Assembly: GCA_963665045.2 (NCBI GenBank)
Contig: CAXXJQ010000003.1
Location: forward strand, 558,001-622,000
From: JAFGRU01 sp016934985
Lineage (GTDB): Bacteria > Desulfobacterota > Desulfuromonadia > Desulfuromonadales > JAAYDE01
Direction: 5' to 3'
Length of the DNA stretch: 64,000 bases
Positions 18,371-27,800 of this stretch are shown in pieces; the first letter of the stretch is position 1; each line of letters starts with the position of its first letter. Both the position numbers and the translations under genes were made by a program. The notes beneath the pieces were generated by a model, which saw only the letters and a program-made list of their open reading frames with translations, was not told the origin of the DNA and did not search any database.

Positions 18371-19282
18371 GTGGCAAATATAACTGCGGCGAATGTTGCG
18401 GCACTGCGTTCTAAAACCGGTGCAGGTATGATGGATTGCAAAAAGGCTTTGACTGAAGCTGCCGGCGATATGGAAAAGGCAGTGGAAATTCTGCGTAAGA
18501 AAGGCCTGTCCGCGGCGGCCAAGAAATCGGGTCGTGTGGCAGCTGAGGGTGCGGTTCTTTCTGCCGGCGATGAAAATCGGGGTGTTCTTCTCGAAGTCAA
18601 TTCGGAAACCGACTTTGTTGCCAAAAATGAAAATTTCCAGGCCTTCTGTCAGGGCGTCGCCCAGGCCGTTCTGGATGCCAAGCCCGCCGATCTCGATGGC
18701 TTGAAAAACAGTGCCTTCCCGGGTGGAAAAACGGTTGCTGAGGCGACCACCGATGCCATATCCACTATCGGCGAAAACATCAGTATCCGTCGTTTTACCC
18801 TTTTTGAAAACGCCAACGGCCTGGTCTCTTCCTACATTCATGCTGGCGGGAAAATCGGTGTTCTTCTGGAACTGGAAACCGGTGGTGTTATTAACGACAA
18901 AATAAAAGAGCTTGCTCACCAGTTGGCTATGCACGTTGCTGCTGCCAACCCCTCCTACCTCTGTCGTGACGATGTGCCGTCTGCCGAGGTTGACAAGGAA
19001 AAAGAAATCATGGCCGAAAAGGCCAAGGCCAGCGGCAAGCCTGAAAACATTATCGATAAGATCGTCAATGGCCAGATCAACAAATATTTTGGAGAAATCT
19101 GTCTTCTCGAACAGGCTTTCGTCATTGATCCTGACCGCAAGGTGAACAAAGTGGTGGAGGCCGTAGCTAAAGAAATCGGCAAGGAGTTGAAACTGAACCG
19201 CTTCGCCCGCTTCCAGCTTGGAGAAGGGATTGAAAAGAGATCTGATGATTTTGCCCAGGAAGTAGCGGATCTCACCAAATAA
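18371..19282 (+). CDS. tsf: Elongation factor Ts
   Basis: The nucleotide exchange factor for EF-Tu. 303 residues, from a GTG start with AAGGAGGAA upstream. The N-terminal UBA-like domain has LRSKTGAGMMDCKKAL. The core signature NSETDFVAKN carries the residues that disturb the EF-Tu magnesium site. At 303 residues it is longer than the 283-residue E. coli protein. It follows rpsB across an attenuator-like hairpin. Confidence 0.97.
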   Translation: MANITAANVAALRSKTGAGMMDCKKALTEAAGDMEKAVEILRKKGLSAAAKKSGRVAAEGAVLSAGDENRGVLLEVNSETDFVAKNENFQAFCQGVAQAVLDAKPADLDGLKNSAFPGGKTVAEATTDAISTIGENISIRRFTLFENANGLVSSYIHAGGKIGVLLELETGGVINDKIKELAHQLAMHVAAANPSYLCRDDVPSAEVDKEKEIMAEKAKASGKPENIIDKIVNGQINKYFGEICLLEQAFVIDPDRKVNKVVEAVAKEIGKELKLNRFARFQLGEGIEKRSDDFAQEVADLTK

Positions 19283-19300
19283 CTGACGAGGTCGAAGCCC

Positions 19301-20026
19301 ATGTCTCCAGCCCAACCCCGCTATAAAAGAATTCTCTTGAAACTCAGCGGCGAAGCCCTGGCCGGCAAACTGGGCTATGGTATTGATCCCGATATTATTT
19401 CCGGTATTGCGGGGGAGATAAAAGAGGTCATTGATCTTTCCGTGCAGGTGGCTCTGGTTATCGGCGGCGGGAACATTTTCCGGGGGGTGGCGGCTTCCTC
19501 CAAAGGAATGGAGCGGGCCAGCGCGGATTATATGGGGATGCTGGCGACAGTTATGAACAGCCTCGCCATGCAGGATGCCCTTGAGCAGCTTGGGGTGGTC
19601 ACCCGGGTCCAGTCTGCTATTGCCATGCAGTCCATTGCCGAGCCTTATATCCGTCGCCGGGCGGTCCGCCACCTGGAAAAAGGACGCGTGGTGATCTTTG
19701 CTGCGGGCACGGGAAATCCCTTTTTCACTACCGATACGGCAGCGAGCCTGAGGGCCATGGAAATCGGGGCGGAAGTTATCCTCAAGGCGACCAAAGTGGA
19801 TGGTGTTTACAGCGCCGACCCCGCAAAGGACAAAAATGCCGTTAAATATTTAAGCCTTTCCTACCTTGATGTTCTTCAGAACGGGTTGCAGGTAATGGAT
19901 GCTACGGCCACCTCCCTGTGCATGGATCACAATCTTCCCATCATCGTTTTCGACCTGACCCGACGAGGGAATATTCACAAGGTGGTTATGGGAGAGGAAA
20001 TCGGCACCATAGTCAAAGGAGAGTGA
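19301..20026 (+). CDS. pyrH: Uridylate kinase (UMP kinase)
   Basis: Phosphorylates UMP to UDP in pyrimidine nucleotide synthesis. The 241-residue amino-acid-kinase-fold protein has KLSGEALAG near the N-terminus, VIGGGNIFRG for phosphate binding, GTGNPFFTTDTAA, and the C-terminal ATP site around DATATSLCMDH and IVFDL. It lies 18 bp after tsf and 4 bp before frr, so it is in the same transcription unit. Confidence 0.97.
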   Translation: MSPAQPRYKRILLKLSGEALAGKLGYGIDPDIISGIAGEIKEVIDLSVQVALVIGGGNIFRGVAASSKGMERASADYMGMLATVMNSLAMQDALEQLGVVTRVQSAIAMQSIAEPYIRRRAVRHLEKGRVVIFAAGTGNPFFTTDTAASLRAMEIGAEVILKATKVDGVYSADPAKDKNAVKYLSLSYLDVLQNGLQVMDATATSLCMDHNLPIIVFDLTRRGNIHKVVMGEEIGTIVKGE

Positions 20027-20030
20027 AAAA

Positions 20031-20588
20031 ATGTTTGATGATATCGTATCGAAATGTAAATCCGCTATGGATAAAACCATCGAATCCCTCAAGAAGGATT
20101 TCGGGAAGGTCCGTACCGGCCGGGCCTCAACCAGCCTTTTGGATGACGTGAACGTCGATTACTACGGCACCCCGACGCCTCTCAGCCAAGTTGGCACCAT
20201 GGCCGTGCCGGAAGCGCGGTTGATCACCATTCAACCTTGGGAGAAGAAACTGATCCCTGACATTGAGAAGGCAATTCTCAAGGCGGATCTCGGTCTCAAT
20301 CCGGATTCGGACGGCCAGATCATCCGTCTTGTCATCCCGCCCTTGACCGAGGAGCGCCGCAAGGAGATGAGCAAGCTGGCCAAACGCATGGGCGAGGAAG
20401 CGAAAATCGGTCTTCGCAATGTTCGCCGCGATGGCAACGATCAGTTGAAAAAGAAGGAAAAGAACAAGGATCTTTCCAAGGACGACCTGAAAAAAGGGGA
20501 GAAGGAAATTCAGGACGTGACTGACACCTACGTCAAGAAGGTGGATGAATTGGTGGCGGCTAAAGAAAAGGATATCATGGAAATATAA
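20031..20588 (+). CDS. frr: Ribosome recycling factor
   Basis: Splits post-termination ribosomes together with EF-G. The 185-residue product has the usual length. Family pieces are KDFGKVRTGRASTSLLD, YYGTPTPLSQ, IQPWEK and the ERRKEMSKLAK helix. It ends the rpsB-tsf-pyrH-frr unit and is followed by a strong terminator. The uppS-cdsA genes that often come next are absent. Confidence 0.97.
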   Translation: MFDDIVSKCKSAMDKTIESLKKDFGKVRTGRASTSLLDDVNVDYYGTPTPLSQVGTMAVPEARLITIQPWEKKLIPDIEKAILKADLGLNPDSDGQIIRLVIPPLTEERRKEMSKLAKRMGEEAKIGLRNVRRDGNDQLKKKEKNKDLSKDDLKKGEKEIQDVTDTYVKKVDELVAAKEKDIMEI

Positions 20589-20611
20589 TCTCTTTTTAAA
20601 ATTGAACGAAA

Positions 20612-20650
20612 AAAAAGAGGTCAGCGACATGTGTTCGCTGACCTCTTTTT
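20612..20650. terminator. Strong bidirectional terminator between frr and the sigma-54 regulator
   Basis: A 16-bp perfect stem, AAAAAGAGGTCAGCGA paired with TCGCTGACCTCTTTTT around a seven-base loop, with A and T tracts on either side. It separates two converging genes. Confidence 0.9.
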
Positions 20651-20704
20651 ATGTTTTTTGGGGGGATTCCTTCAGGCCGGGGATGGCGTGTACTAATCGG
20701 AGTT

Positions 20705-22120
20705 TTAATTTGATTTCCGGGACTCTCCGGTTTCCTGCAGCGGCTGGGCGCGTTTCAGTTTCTCCACCAGGGTGGTTCTTTTGATGCCCAAAAGAGAGGC
20801 CGCCCTCGCTTTGACTCCATTAGACATTTCCAGCGCTTCCTGAATCATGTTCATTTCAATTTGACCAAGAAATGCTTCCAGGTCGATCCCCTGGGCAGAA
20901 ATTTTTGGGAGGTCGAAGCCATTGTTTTCTATGGCGGCAGCTGATTTGGAAATCTGCACGGGAAGGTCTTCCAGCCCAATCACGTCTCCTTCCGAAAGGG
21001 TGACGGAGCGCTCAATGACATTCTCCATTTCACGGACGTTTCCCGGCCAATGATAATTTTCCATGGCACGAAGAGCCTCGGAAGAAATGGACATGAGGGG
21101 GATGTTCAGTTCACGGCAATTTTTAGCGAGGAAATGCCGGGCTAGAAGAGCGATGTCCTCCTTGCGGTCCCGAAGAGGTGGAATGTTAATGGGAATGACA
21201 TTGAGGCGGTAAAATAGATCCTCGCGAAAGCCACCGTTCATGACCATGTTTTCCAGGTCTGCATTGGTCGCTGAAATGACCCTGACGTTGAGTTTGATTT
21301 TTTTGCTCCCTCCAACGCGTTCAACTTCCTGCTCTTGAAGAACCCTGAGTAGCTTGGTCTGAAGATGGATGGGCATGGTACCTATTTCATCGAGAAATAT
21401 AGTGCCCTGATTGGCCAGTTCAAACTTGCCGGGTTTATCCACAAGCGCTCCGGTGAAGGCACCCTTGACATGTCCGAACAGTTCGCTTTCCAGCAGTTCA
21501 GCCGGAATGGCGCCACAATTTATGGCAATGAAAGCTTTTTCTTTGCGCGGACCGTTGAAATGAAGAGCTTTGGCGACCAGCTCCTTGCCGGTTCCCGAAT
21601 CTCCCTGAATCAGGATGGTGGAATCTGTGTTGACGACCTTTTCCATGCGGGAGAAGAGGGCCTGCATGGCCAGGCTGTGGCCAATCATATTTTCAAATTT
21701 ATATTTGCCCTGCAGTTGCTGGCGAAGGTAGTGGTTTTCAGCGACGAGGAGACTCTTTTCAAGGGCTTTGGCTATGATGATTTTCAGTTTTTCAAAATTA
21801 ATCGGCTTGCTGATATAATCATAGGCACCCTCCTTCATGGCTTCAACCGCGGTTTCGGCCGAGGCGTTGCCGGTGATGAGAATGACGTTGGTGTCAGGAG
21901 AGATTTTTTTTACCCGTTTAAGGATATCGATGCCGTTTTCACCGGGGAGGAATAGGTCTGTGACAACGGCGTTGAAATGGTTCTTTTCCATGAGTTTATA
22001 AGCGAGCTCGCCGCTTTCCGCGCCCATGACCTGATATCCGGCCCGGGAAAGGAGCAGGGACAGAGCTTCGCGGCTAGCCGTGTCGTCTTCAATAATTAGA
22101 ATTTGAAACTGGCTCTTCAT
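20705..22120 (-). CDS. NtrC-type sigma-54-dependent response regulator
   Basis: A 471-residue activator. The receiver domain spans residues 1-120 with phosphoacceptor D55 (VVTDLFLPGENG). A sigma-54 AAA+ domain occupies about 145-380 with Walker A GDSGTGKE, the sigma-54 contact loop GAFTGA and FLDEIGTM. A Fis-type helix-turn-helix lies at the C-terminus (RAASLLGIKRTTLVEKLKR). It drives open-complex formation at sigma-54 promoters after phosphorylation. No cognate kinase is adjacent, so its signal is unknown. The upstream region carries repeat copy B. Confidence 0.93.
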   Translation of the reverse strand: MKSQFQILIIEDDTASREALSLLLSRAGYQVMGAESGELAYKLMEKNHFNAVVTDLFLPGENGIDILKRVKKISPDTNVILITGNASAETAVEAMKEGAYDYISKPINFEKLKIIIAKALEKSLLVAENHYLRQQLQGKYKFENMIGHSLAMQALFSRMEKVVNTDSTILIQGDSGTGKELVAKALHFNGPRKEKAFIAINCGAIPAELLESELFGHVKGAFTGALVDKPGKFELANQGTIFLDEIGTMPIHLQTKLLRVLQEQEVERVGGSKKIKLNVRVISATNADLENMVMNGGFREDLFYRLNVIPINIPPLRDRKEDIALLARHFLAKNCRELNIPLMSISSEALRAMENYHWPGNVREMENVIERSVTLSEGDVIGLEDLPVQISKSAAAIENNGFDLPKISAQGIDLEAFLGQIEMNMIQEALEMSNGVKARAASLLGIKRTTLVEKLKRAQPLQETGESRKSN

Positions 22121-22144
22121 CAGGCCCCCAGCAAAACAACCAAT

Positions 22145-22304
22145 AAACCGTCGATACTATTCAGCATAAGGACTCGTGTCGCCCATGGAAAGGGCATCTG
22201 CCACCCGGATGGCGGCAGCTAAGCCCCATGGATGGTTTCACTCGGCCCTTGGAATAAGCGATGCGAGGCATTATGCCGATAAGCTGGAATAATTACAAAC
22301 CGTC
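22145..22304 (+). repeat. Dispersed MITE-like element, copy B, with 8-bp target duplication
   Basis: The element is 22153-22296 (144 bp), flanked by AAACCGTC on both sides (22145-22152 and 22297-22304). The left end GATACTATTCAGC is an imperfect inverted match to the right end, which reads GTAATTATTCCAGC on the other strand. The core forms a nested hairpin: CATGG/CCATG, then GGGC/GCCC, then CTGCCACC against GGCGGCAG. It is about 88% identical to copy D. It codes for no protein. Confidence 0.85.
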
Positions 22305-22310
22305 ATTTAT

Positions 22311-22340
22311 TTGACATAGAATAACATTCGATTTTATTTT
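22311..22340 (+). promoter_or_regulatory. Candidate promoter for the nfeD-stomatin operon
   Basis: TTGACA (22311-22316), an 18-bp spacer and TATTTT (22335-22340), starting 7 bp after the target duplication of repeat copy B. A second TTGACA (22448-22453) with TAATGT 17 bp on would give a leaderless start at nfeD and is less likely. Confidence 0.4.
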
Positions 22341-22483
22341 TATGCAAGGTTTTTTTCTTGCCGGCATTTTTTATTAAAGCGCTTAGGCTGGTCAGCTTTT
22401 TCGGTTGGCAGCACCATCTGAAATGGCGGGTTTAAAGGGTAGCTTAATTGACAGGGTTGAAATTCTCGGGTAATGTTTTTTAA

Positions 22484-23833
22484 ATGAAAAAGTTATTTTT
22501 ATTTTCACTGGTTAGCCTTTCTTTGCTGTTTTTTTCAGGGGATTTTTGCGGGTTGCCCGGAGCAGCTCGGGGAGGAGAACAAAGTATCCCGGTTCTTTCC
22601 GTAGCCGGTGTTATCAACCCGGTAGTTGCCGATTTTATTACCCAGGAACTGAATGCGGCCAATCAGGCTCAAAACAAAGCTTTTTTGATTGAGCTGGATA
22701 CCCCGGGAGGGTTGGATCAGTCCATGCGTCAGATTATTCAGGGTATTCTCGGTTCCAGAATACCGGTTGTCGTGTACGTTTATCCTTCTGGCGCTCGAGC
22801 TGCGTCCGCCGGCGCCCTGATCACCCTGGCAGCCGATTTTGCGGTTATGGCGCCCGGTACCAATATCGGGGCGGCAACCCCTGTTCAGATGGGTGGTGGT
22901 GCCGGGGACAAGGACAGCACCATGATGCAAAAGGTTGTCAAGGACGCCGTTGCCTACGCCCGTAGCATTGCCCAGCAGCGGGGCCGCAATGTGGAGTGGG
23001 CCGAGAGCATTGTTCGGGAGAGTATTTCCACGCCGGCCGCCGAGGCCTTGGAGTTGAAAGCTATTGATTTTATCGCTGATGATGAGCGTGCTTTGCTAAA
23101 ACAATTGGACGGAAAACGCTATCTGCGGGACGGTAAAGGACTCATTCTCCAAACCGAAGGCCTGTCTTTGCTGGTTCGTGAAATGAGTTGGCGGCAGAAG
23201 ATTCTTTATACCATAAGCCACCCCAATATCGCTTATATGCTTCTTATGCTGGGGATTCTGGGGATTTTCTTTGAGATATCTCAGCCGGGCGTGGTCTTTC
23301 CTGGTGTGATCGGCGCTCTGGCGTTGCTCCTTTCCTTTCTTGGTTTTCAGACGTTGCCTGTCAATTATGTCGGTGTCCTTCTGATTCTGCTCGCTATTGT
23401 GCTCTTTATTCTGGAGGTTAAGATTGTATCTTACGGCATGCTGAGCGTCGGCGGACTGGTGGCCATGACCATGGGCTCTTTGATTCTGGTGGAGGGATCT
23501 GAGCCCTATCTGCAAATTTCAAGGGGGGTTATTTTCAGCACGGTCACCGTTACGGCGGGTTTTCTGTTCCTTGTTTTATTTCTGGTGGTTCGCACCCAGC
23601 AGCGCCAATTTTTTTCCGGCAATGAGGGGATGGTCGACGAAGAAGGGGTGGCTGTTTCAGAAATTCACCCGTCCGGGAAAGTCTTTGTTCATGGCGAATA
23701 TTGGAACGCTACATCCGAGGTCCCGGTTGCAAAAGGCGAAAAAATCAGGGTCGTGCGGGTTAAAAAAAACATGGAACTGGAAATCAGTCCCTTGATAGAG
23801 GGGGAATGGTTTTCTGACCAAGGAGGTTCATAA
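22484..23833 (+). CDS. NfeD-family membrane-bound ClpP-class serine protease
   Basis: 449 residues. A signal peptide covers about residues 1-30. A ClpP-fold protease domain (about 35-230) has the conserved GGLDQS stretch and nucleophile S108 in GARAASAGA; the partner Lys is probably K149 or K152. Four or more membrane helices span about 245-375, and a C-terminal NfeD OB-fold domain covers about 385-449. Homologues such as archaeal 1510-N cleave stomatin C-termini. Its stop overlaps the start of the stomatin gene by one base, which fits that partnership in membrane quality control. The ribosome site at the ATG is weak. Confidence 0.92.
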   Translation: MKKLFLFSLVSLSLLFFSGDFCGLPGAARGGEQSIPVLSVAGVINPVVADFITQELNAANQAQNKAFLIELDTPGGLDQSMRQIIQGILGSRIPVVVYVYPSGARAASAGALITLAADFAVMAPGTNIGAATPVQMGGGAGDKDSTMMQKVVKDAVAYARSIAQQRGRNVEWAESIVRESISTPAAEALELKAIDFIADDERALLKQLDGKRYLRDGKGLILQTEGLSLLVREMSWRQKILYTISHPNIAYMLLMLGILGIFFEISQPGVVFPGVIGALALLLSFLGFQTLPVNYVGVLLILLAIVLFILEVKIVSYGMLSVGGLVAMTMGSLILVEGSEPYLQISRGVIFSTVTVTAGFLFLVLFLVVRTQQRQFFSGNEGMVDEEGVAVSEIHPSGKVFVHGEYWNATSEVPVAKGEKIRVVRVKKNMELEISPLIEGEWFSDQGGS

Positions 23834-24612
23834 TGATTATTCCAGTTGGTCTGGTCGGTTGGGTTGTAGGAATTTCTCTCTTGGCACTGTTGCTTTTCAG
23901 TGCTTTTCGCATCATTCTTGAGTATGAGCGTGGCGTGGTTTTTCGTCTCGGCCGTTACGCCGGCATCAAGGGACCGGGGTTGCGGCTGATCATCCCGGTA
24001 GTGGATAAGCTCGTCAAGGTCAGCTTGAGAACCGTGGCTATGGATGTGCCTCCTCAGGACGTAATCACCAAAGACAATGTCTCCGTCAAGGTCAACGCCG
24101 TCCTCTATTTCCGGGTCGTCAATCCGGATCAGGCCATGATCGAGGTGGAGAACTATCTCTATGCCACCAGCCAGTTGGCCCAGACCTCCCTTCGCAGCGT
24201 TCTCGGGCAGTCCGAGTTGGACGAACTCCTCTCAAATCGCGACCAGATCAACCAGCATCTGCAGGAGATTCTTGACCGCCAGACCGATCCCTGGGGGGTG
24301 AAGGTTTCCAATGTCGAAATCAAGCATGTCGATCTGCCGGTGGAAATGCAACGAGCCATGGCCCGCCAGGCGGAGGCAGAGCGCGAAAGGCGCTCGAAAA
24401 TTATCCATGCCGAAGGCGAGTTCCAGGCGGCGGAACGCCTTTCCGATGCTGCGCGAATTATTTCTACCGAGCAGGGCGCTCTTCAGTTGCGGTATTTGCA
24501 GACCCTCAACGAGATTGCCACGGAGAGAAACTCGACCATCATTTTCCCTATCCCCTTGGACTTGATTACCCCTTTTCTGAAAAAGCAGGCAGGCGATAGC
24601 CCCAAAGAGTAG
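23833..24612 (+). CDS. SPFH/stomatin-family membrane scaffold protein (slipin)
   Basis: 259 residues. One N-terminal membrane helix (about 5-28) is followed by the SPFH domain (FRIILEYERGVVFRLGRY, then RTVAMDVPPQDVITKDNV, which is typical of slipins) and an alpha-helical oligomerisation segment rich in Ala, Glu and Arg (about 170-215). It forms ring-like membrane assemblies and is the probable substrate or partner of the preceding NfeD protease. The one-base overlap (TAATG) indicates coupled translation. Confidence 0.93.
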   Translation: MIIPVGLVGWVVGISLLALLLFSAFRIILEYERGVVFRLGRYAGIKGPGLRLIIPVVDKLVKVSLRTVAMDVPPQDVITKDNVSVKVNAVLYFRVVNPDQAMIEVENYLYATSQLAQTSLRSVLGQSELDELLSNRDQINQHLQEILDRQTDPWGVKVSNVEIKHVDLPVEMQRAMARQAEAERERRSKIIHAEGEFQAAERLSDAARIISTEQGALQLRYLQTLNEIATERNSTIIFPIPLDLITPFLKKQAGDSPKE

Positions 24613-24730
24613 AAGGTGCTTTTTAAAAAGCTCATTTATCGCATTAAAAAACATTTCTAAACTATTGAAAATTAATAAAAATTTTGTGTTTATTAAATAG
24701 GTTATCGGGGGTCATAAATAAGATTTTATC

Positions 24731-24758
24731 TTGACAAAAGAACCCATGCTTTGATTAT
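24731..24758 (+). promoter_or_regulatory. Candidate promoter of pyc
   Basis: TTGACA (24731-24736), a 16-bp spacer and GATTAT (24753-24758); other -10 choices are possible in the AT-rich stretch. The transcript would start near 24765 and include the hairpin that follows. Confidence 0.5.
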
Positions 24759-24782
24759 ATGATTTGTCTGAGATTCCAAAGG

Positions 24783-24805
24783 CCCCGTTATTTCAACGGG
24801 GTTTC
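24783..24805 (+). terminator. Terminator-like hairpin in the pyc leader
   Basis: CCCCGTT (24783-24789) pairs with AACGGGG (24795-24801), followed by TTTCTT. It sits between the promoter and the gene, about 50 bp before the start codon. Either transcription starts beyond it, or it attenuates pyc. Confidence 0.5.
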
Positions 24806-24852
24806 TTATAAATATGAGGGAAAATTGAAAAGTGTATTTTTCAGGAGGATAA

Positions 24853-27800
24853 ATGGGTATTCGTAAATTCAATAAGATTATGGCCGCCAATCGCGGTGAA
24901 ATTGCCATCCGTATTTTTCGTGCTTGTGCGGAACTCGGTATCAATACCGTGGCTATTTACGCGGAAGAAGACAAACTCAGCCTGCATCGCTACAAAGCGG
25001 ATGAAGCTTATCAGGTCGGTAAGGGCAAAGGTCCAATTGCTGCCTACCTTGCTTATGAAGACATTATTGACTTAGCCCTGAAAAAGGGTGTGGATGCCAT
25101 TCACCCCGGCTATGGTTTTCTGTCTGAAAACCCCGACTTTGCCGAAGCCTGTGAAAAGGCCGGGATCGTTTTCATCGGTCCCAACGCCAGAATTCAAAGG
25201 CAGTTGGGTGACAAGGTCGCCGCCCGCAAGGTGGCAATAAAGGCAGGTGTTCCGGTTGTGCCCGGTACGGAAGAGCCGATAAATACGGAAGAGGAGGCGA
25301 TTCTGTTCGCCCGTAAATGTGGTTATCCGATTATTGTCAAAGCCGCTGCAGGTGGTGGCGGGCGTGGCATGCGTGTTGCCAACAACCAGAAGGAACTTCT
25401 TGAAGGCTTGAAGAGTGCCTCCTCCGAAGCCAAAGCGGCATTCGGTAATGCAGCCGTATTTCTCGAAAAATACATCGACGGCCCCAAGCATGTGGAAGTT
25501 CAGATTATGGGGGACCAATATGGTAATGTCGTCCACTTCTTTGAAAGGGATTGTTCGGTACAGCGGCGTCATCAGAAAGTAATCGAAATTGCTCCAGCGT
25601 TTTATCTTTCCGAAGAGAAACGTCAGGCGCTCTGTAATGACGCGCTGAAAATTGCCAACCATGTCGGCTACATCAATGCCGGAACCGTGGAATTTCTTCT
25701 CGACAAGGATCAACAATTCTACTTTATCGAAACTAACCCGCGCATTCAGGTTGAGCATACGGTTACCGAAATCATTACCGGACGCGACCTGGTCCAGACC
25801 CAGATCCGGGTGGCCGAAGGCTACAAGCTTTCTGATCCTGAAATCGGCATCAAGAACCAAAGCGATATCCAGATGCGCGGTAACGCCATTCAGTGCCGGG
25901 TCAGTACCGAGGACCCCGAAAACAATTTTGCACCCGACTTCGGAACCCTCAAGGCCTATCGTTCTGCCTCCGGACCGGGGGTGCGCCTGGATGCCGGGAA
26001 TGCATATGTCGGTTCAATAATAACCCCCTATTACGACTCGTTACTCGTCAAAATTTCAACTTATGGATTAACTTTCAGGGAGGCGGCCCGCCACATGGGG
26101 AGATCCCTCCTCGAGTTCCGGGTTCGCGGTGTAAAGACCAATATCGGTTTTTTGGAAAACGTTGTTGAACATCCCACCTTTCTTGCCGGTGAATGTGACA
26201 CCTCCTATCTTGACAACCATCCCGAGTTGTTTGAAATCCCGGTTAAGAGGGACCGCGCCACTCGGTTGCTCCGGTTTATCGGTCATACCATCGTCAACGG
26301 TTATCCAGGCATAAAAAAACCCCTGCATTTCCGTGACCTGCGACTTGCCGAGGTGCCCGAGTTTCATCATGATGAGCAACCGCCGCAAGGGACGCGGAGC
26401 ATTCTCCTTGAAAAAGGTCCGAAGGGGCTTACCGACTGGATTCTGGCTCAAAAGCGTCTCCTGATTGCCGATACGACCATGCGTGACGCTCATCAATCCT
26501 TGCTGGCCACCCGTATCCGCACCCATGACCTGTTGCAGATTGCCGATGCCACCGCTCGTCTCGGGGGCGACATGTACTCCTTTGAATGCTGGGGTGGTGC
26601 CACCTTTGACGTGGCCATGCGCTTTGTCAAGGAAGATCCCTGGGAAAGACTCGATGCTCTGCGCAAGAAGATCCCCAATGTTCTTTTCCAGATGCTGATT
26701 CGCGGGTCCAATGCCGTCGGTTACGCCAACTATCCGGATAATGTCATTGAGGATTTCGTCCAGAAAGCCGCCGAAAGCGGTATGGATATCTTCCGGGTTT
26801 TCGATCCCCTCAACTGGACCAAAGGTCAGGCTGTCGCTATGGAAGCCATTCTCAAAAGCGGGGCGGTTTGCGAGGCGTCCATGTGTTATACCGGCGACAT
26901 CCTCGATCCCAAGAGGGATAAGTTTACTCTCAAGTACTATGTCGAGTTGGGTAAGGAACTGGAGCGCATGGGAGCCCATATCCTCAATATCAAAGATATG
27001 GCCGGGGTATTGAAGCCCTTTGCAGCGCAGAAGCTGATTACCGCCCTCAAGGAGGAGATCGGCATTCCCATCTCCCTGCATACCCATGATACCTCAAGTA
27101 ACGGTCTCGCTACCCTGATGCTGGCCAGTAAGGCGGGGGTTGACACGGTGGATGCGGCTCTTTCCTCCGTATCCGGCCTGACCTCTCAACCGAACCTTAA
27201 CGCGCTTCTTGCAGCCCTTGAAAATACCGAGCGGGATCCGGGACTTAGCCGTGAAAAGTTGCAGAAACTTGCCAACTATTGGGAGACGGTTCGGACTTAC
27301 TACGCGCCTTTCGAGTCGGAACTTCGCAGCGGTACGGCCCAGGTTTACGAGCATGAGATTCCCGGTGGTCAGTATTCCAACTACAAGCCTCAGGTTGAGG
27401 GTATGGGGCTTGGCGACCGATGGGAAGAGTGTAAAAAGATGTACCGTAAGGTTAACGACATGTTTGGCGACATGATCAAAGTGACCCCGGTTTCGAAAAT
27501 TATCGGAGACATGGCCATTTTTATGGTCCAGAACAATTATCAACCAGAAGATATCTACGAACGTGGCCATGAGATGGATCTGCCGCAGGGTGTGGTCGAT
27601 CTCTTTAAGGGGATGATAGGACAGCCTTACGGCGGCCTGCCGGAAAAACTTCAGAAGATTATCCTAAAAGGGGAAAAACCTATTACCCACCGGCCGGGAG
27701 AACTCCTTGAACCCGTTAATTTTGCAGCGAAAAAAGCTGAAATAGAGAAGAAACTGGGGCATGAACTCAGTGATCGCGAACTCTCTTCGTGGTTGATCTA

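Noticed and set aside
18287..19672. 461-codon open frame on the minus strand across tsf
   Set aside because: It is the antisense shadow of tsf and its neighbours; the sense strand carries clear EF-Ts motifs and a ribosome site.
22195..22245. GEMM-type cyclic-di-GMP riboswitch in the repeat core
   Set aside because: The GGGC...stem...GCCC layout recalls it, but the conserved GACGCAAAGC segment and receptor elements are absent. The target duplications fit a mobile element better.
26068..27087. 339-codon minus-strand frame inside pyc
   Set aside because: Shadow of the carboxyltransferase domain of pyruvate carboxylase.
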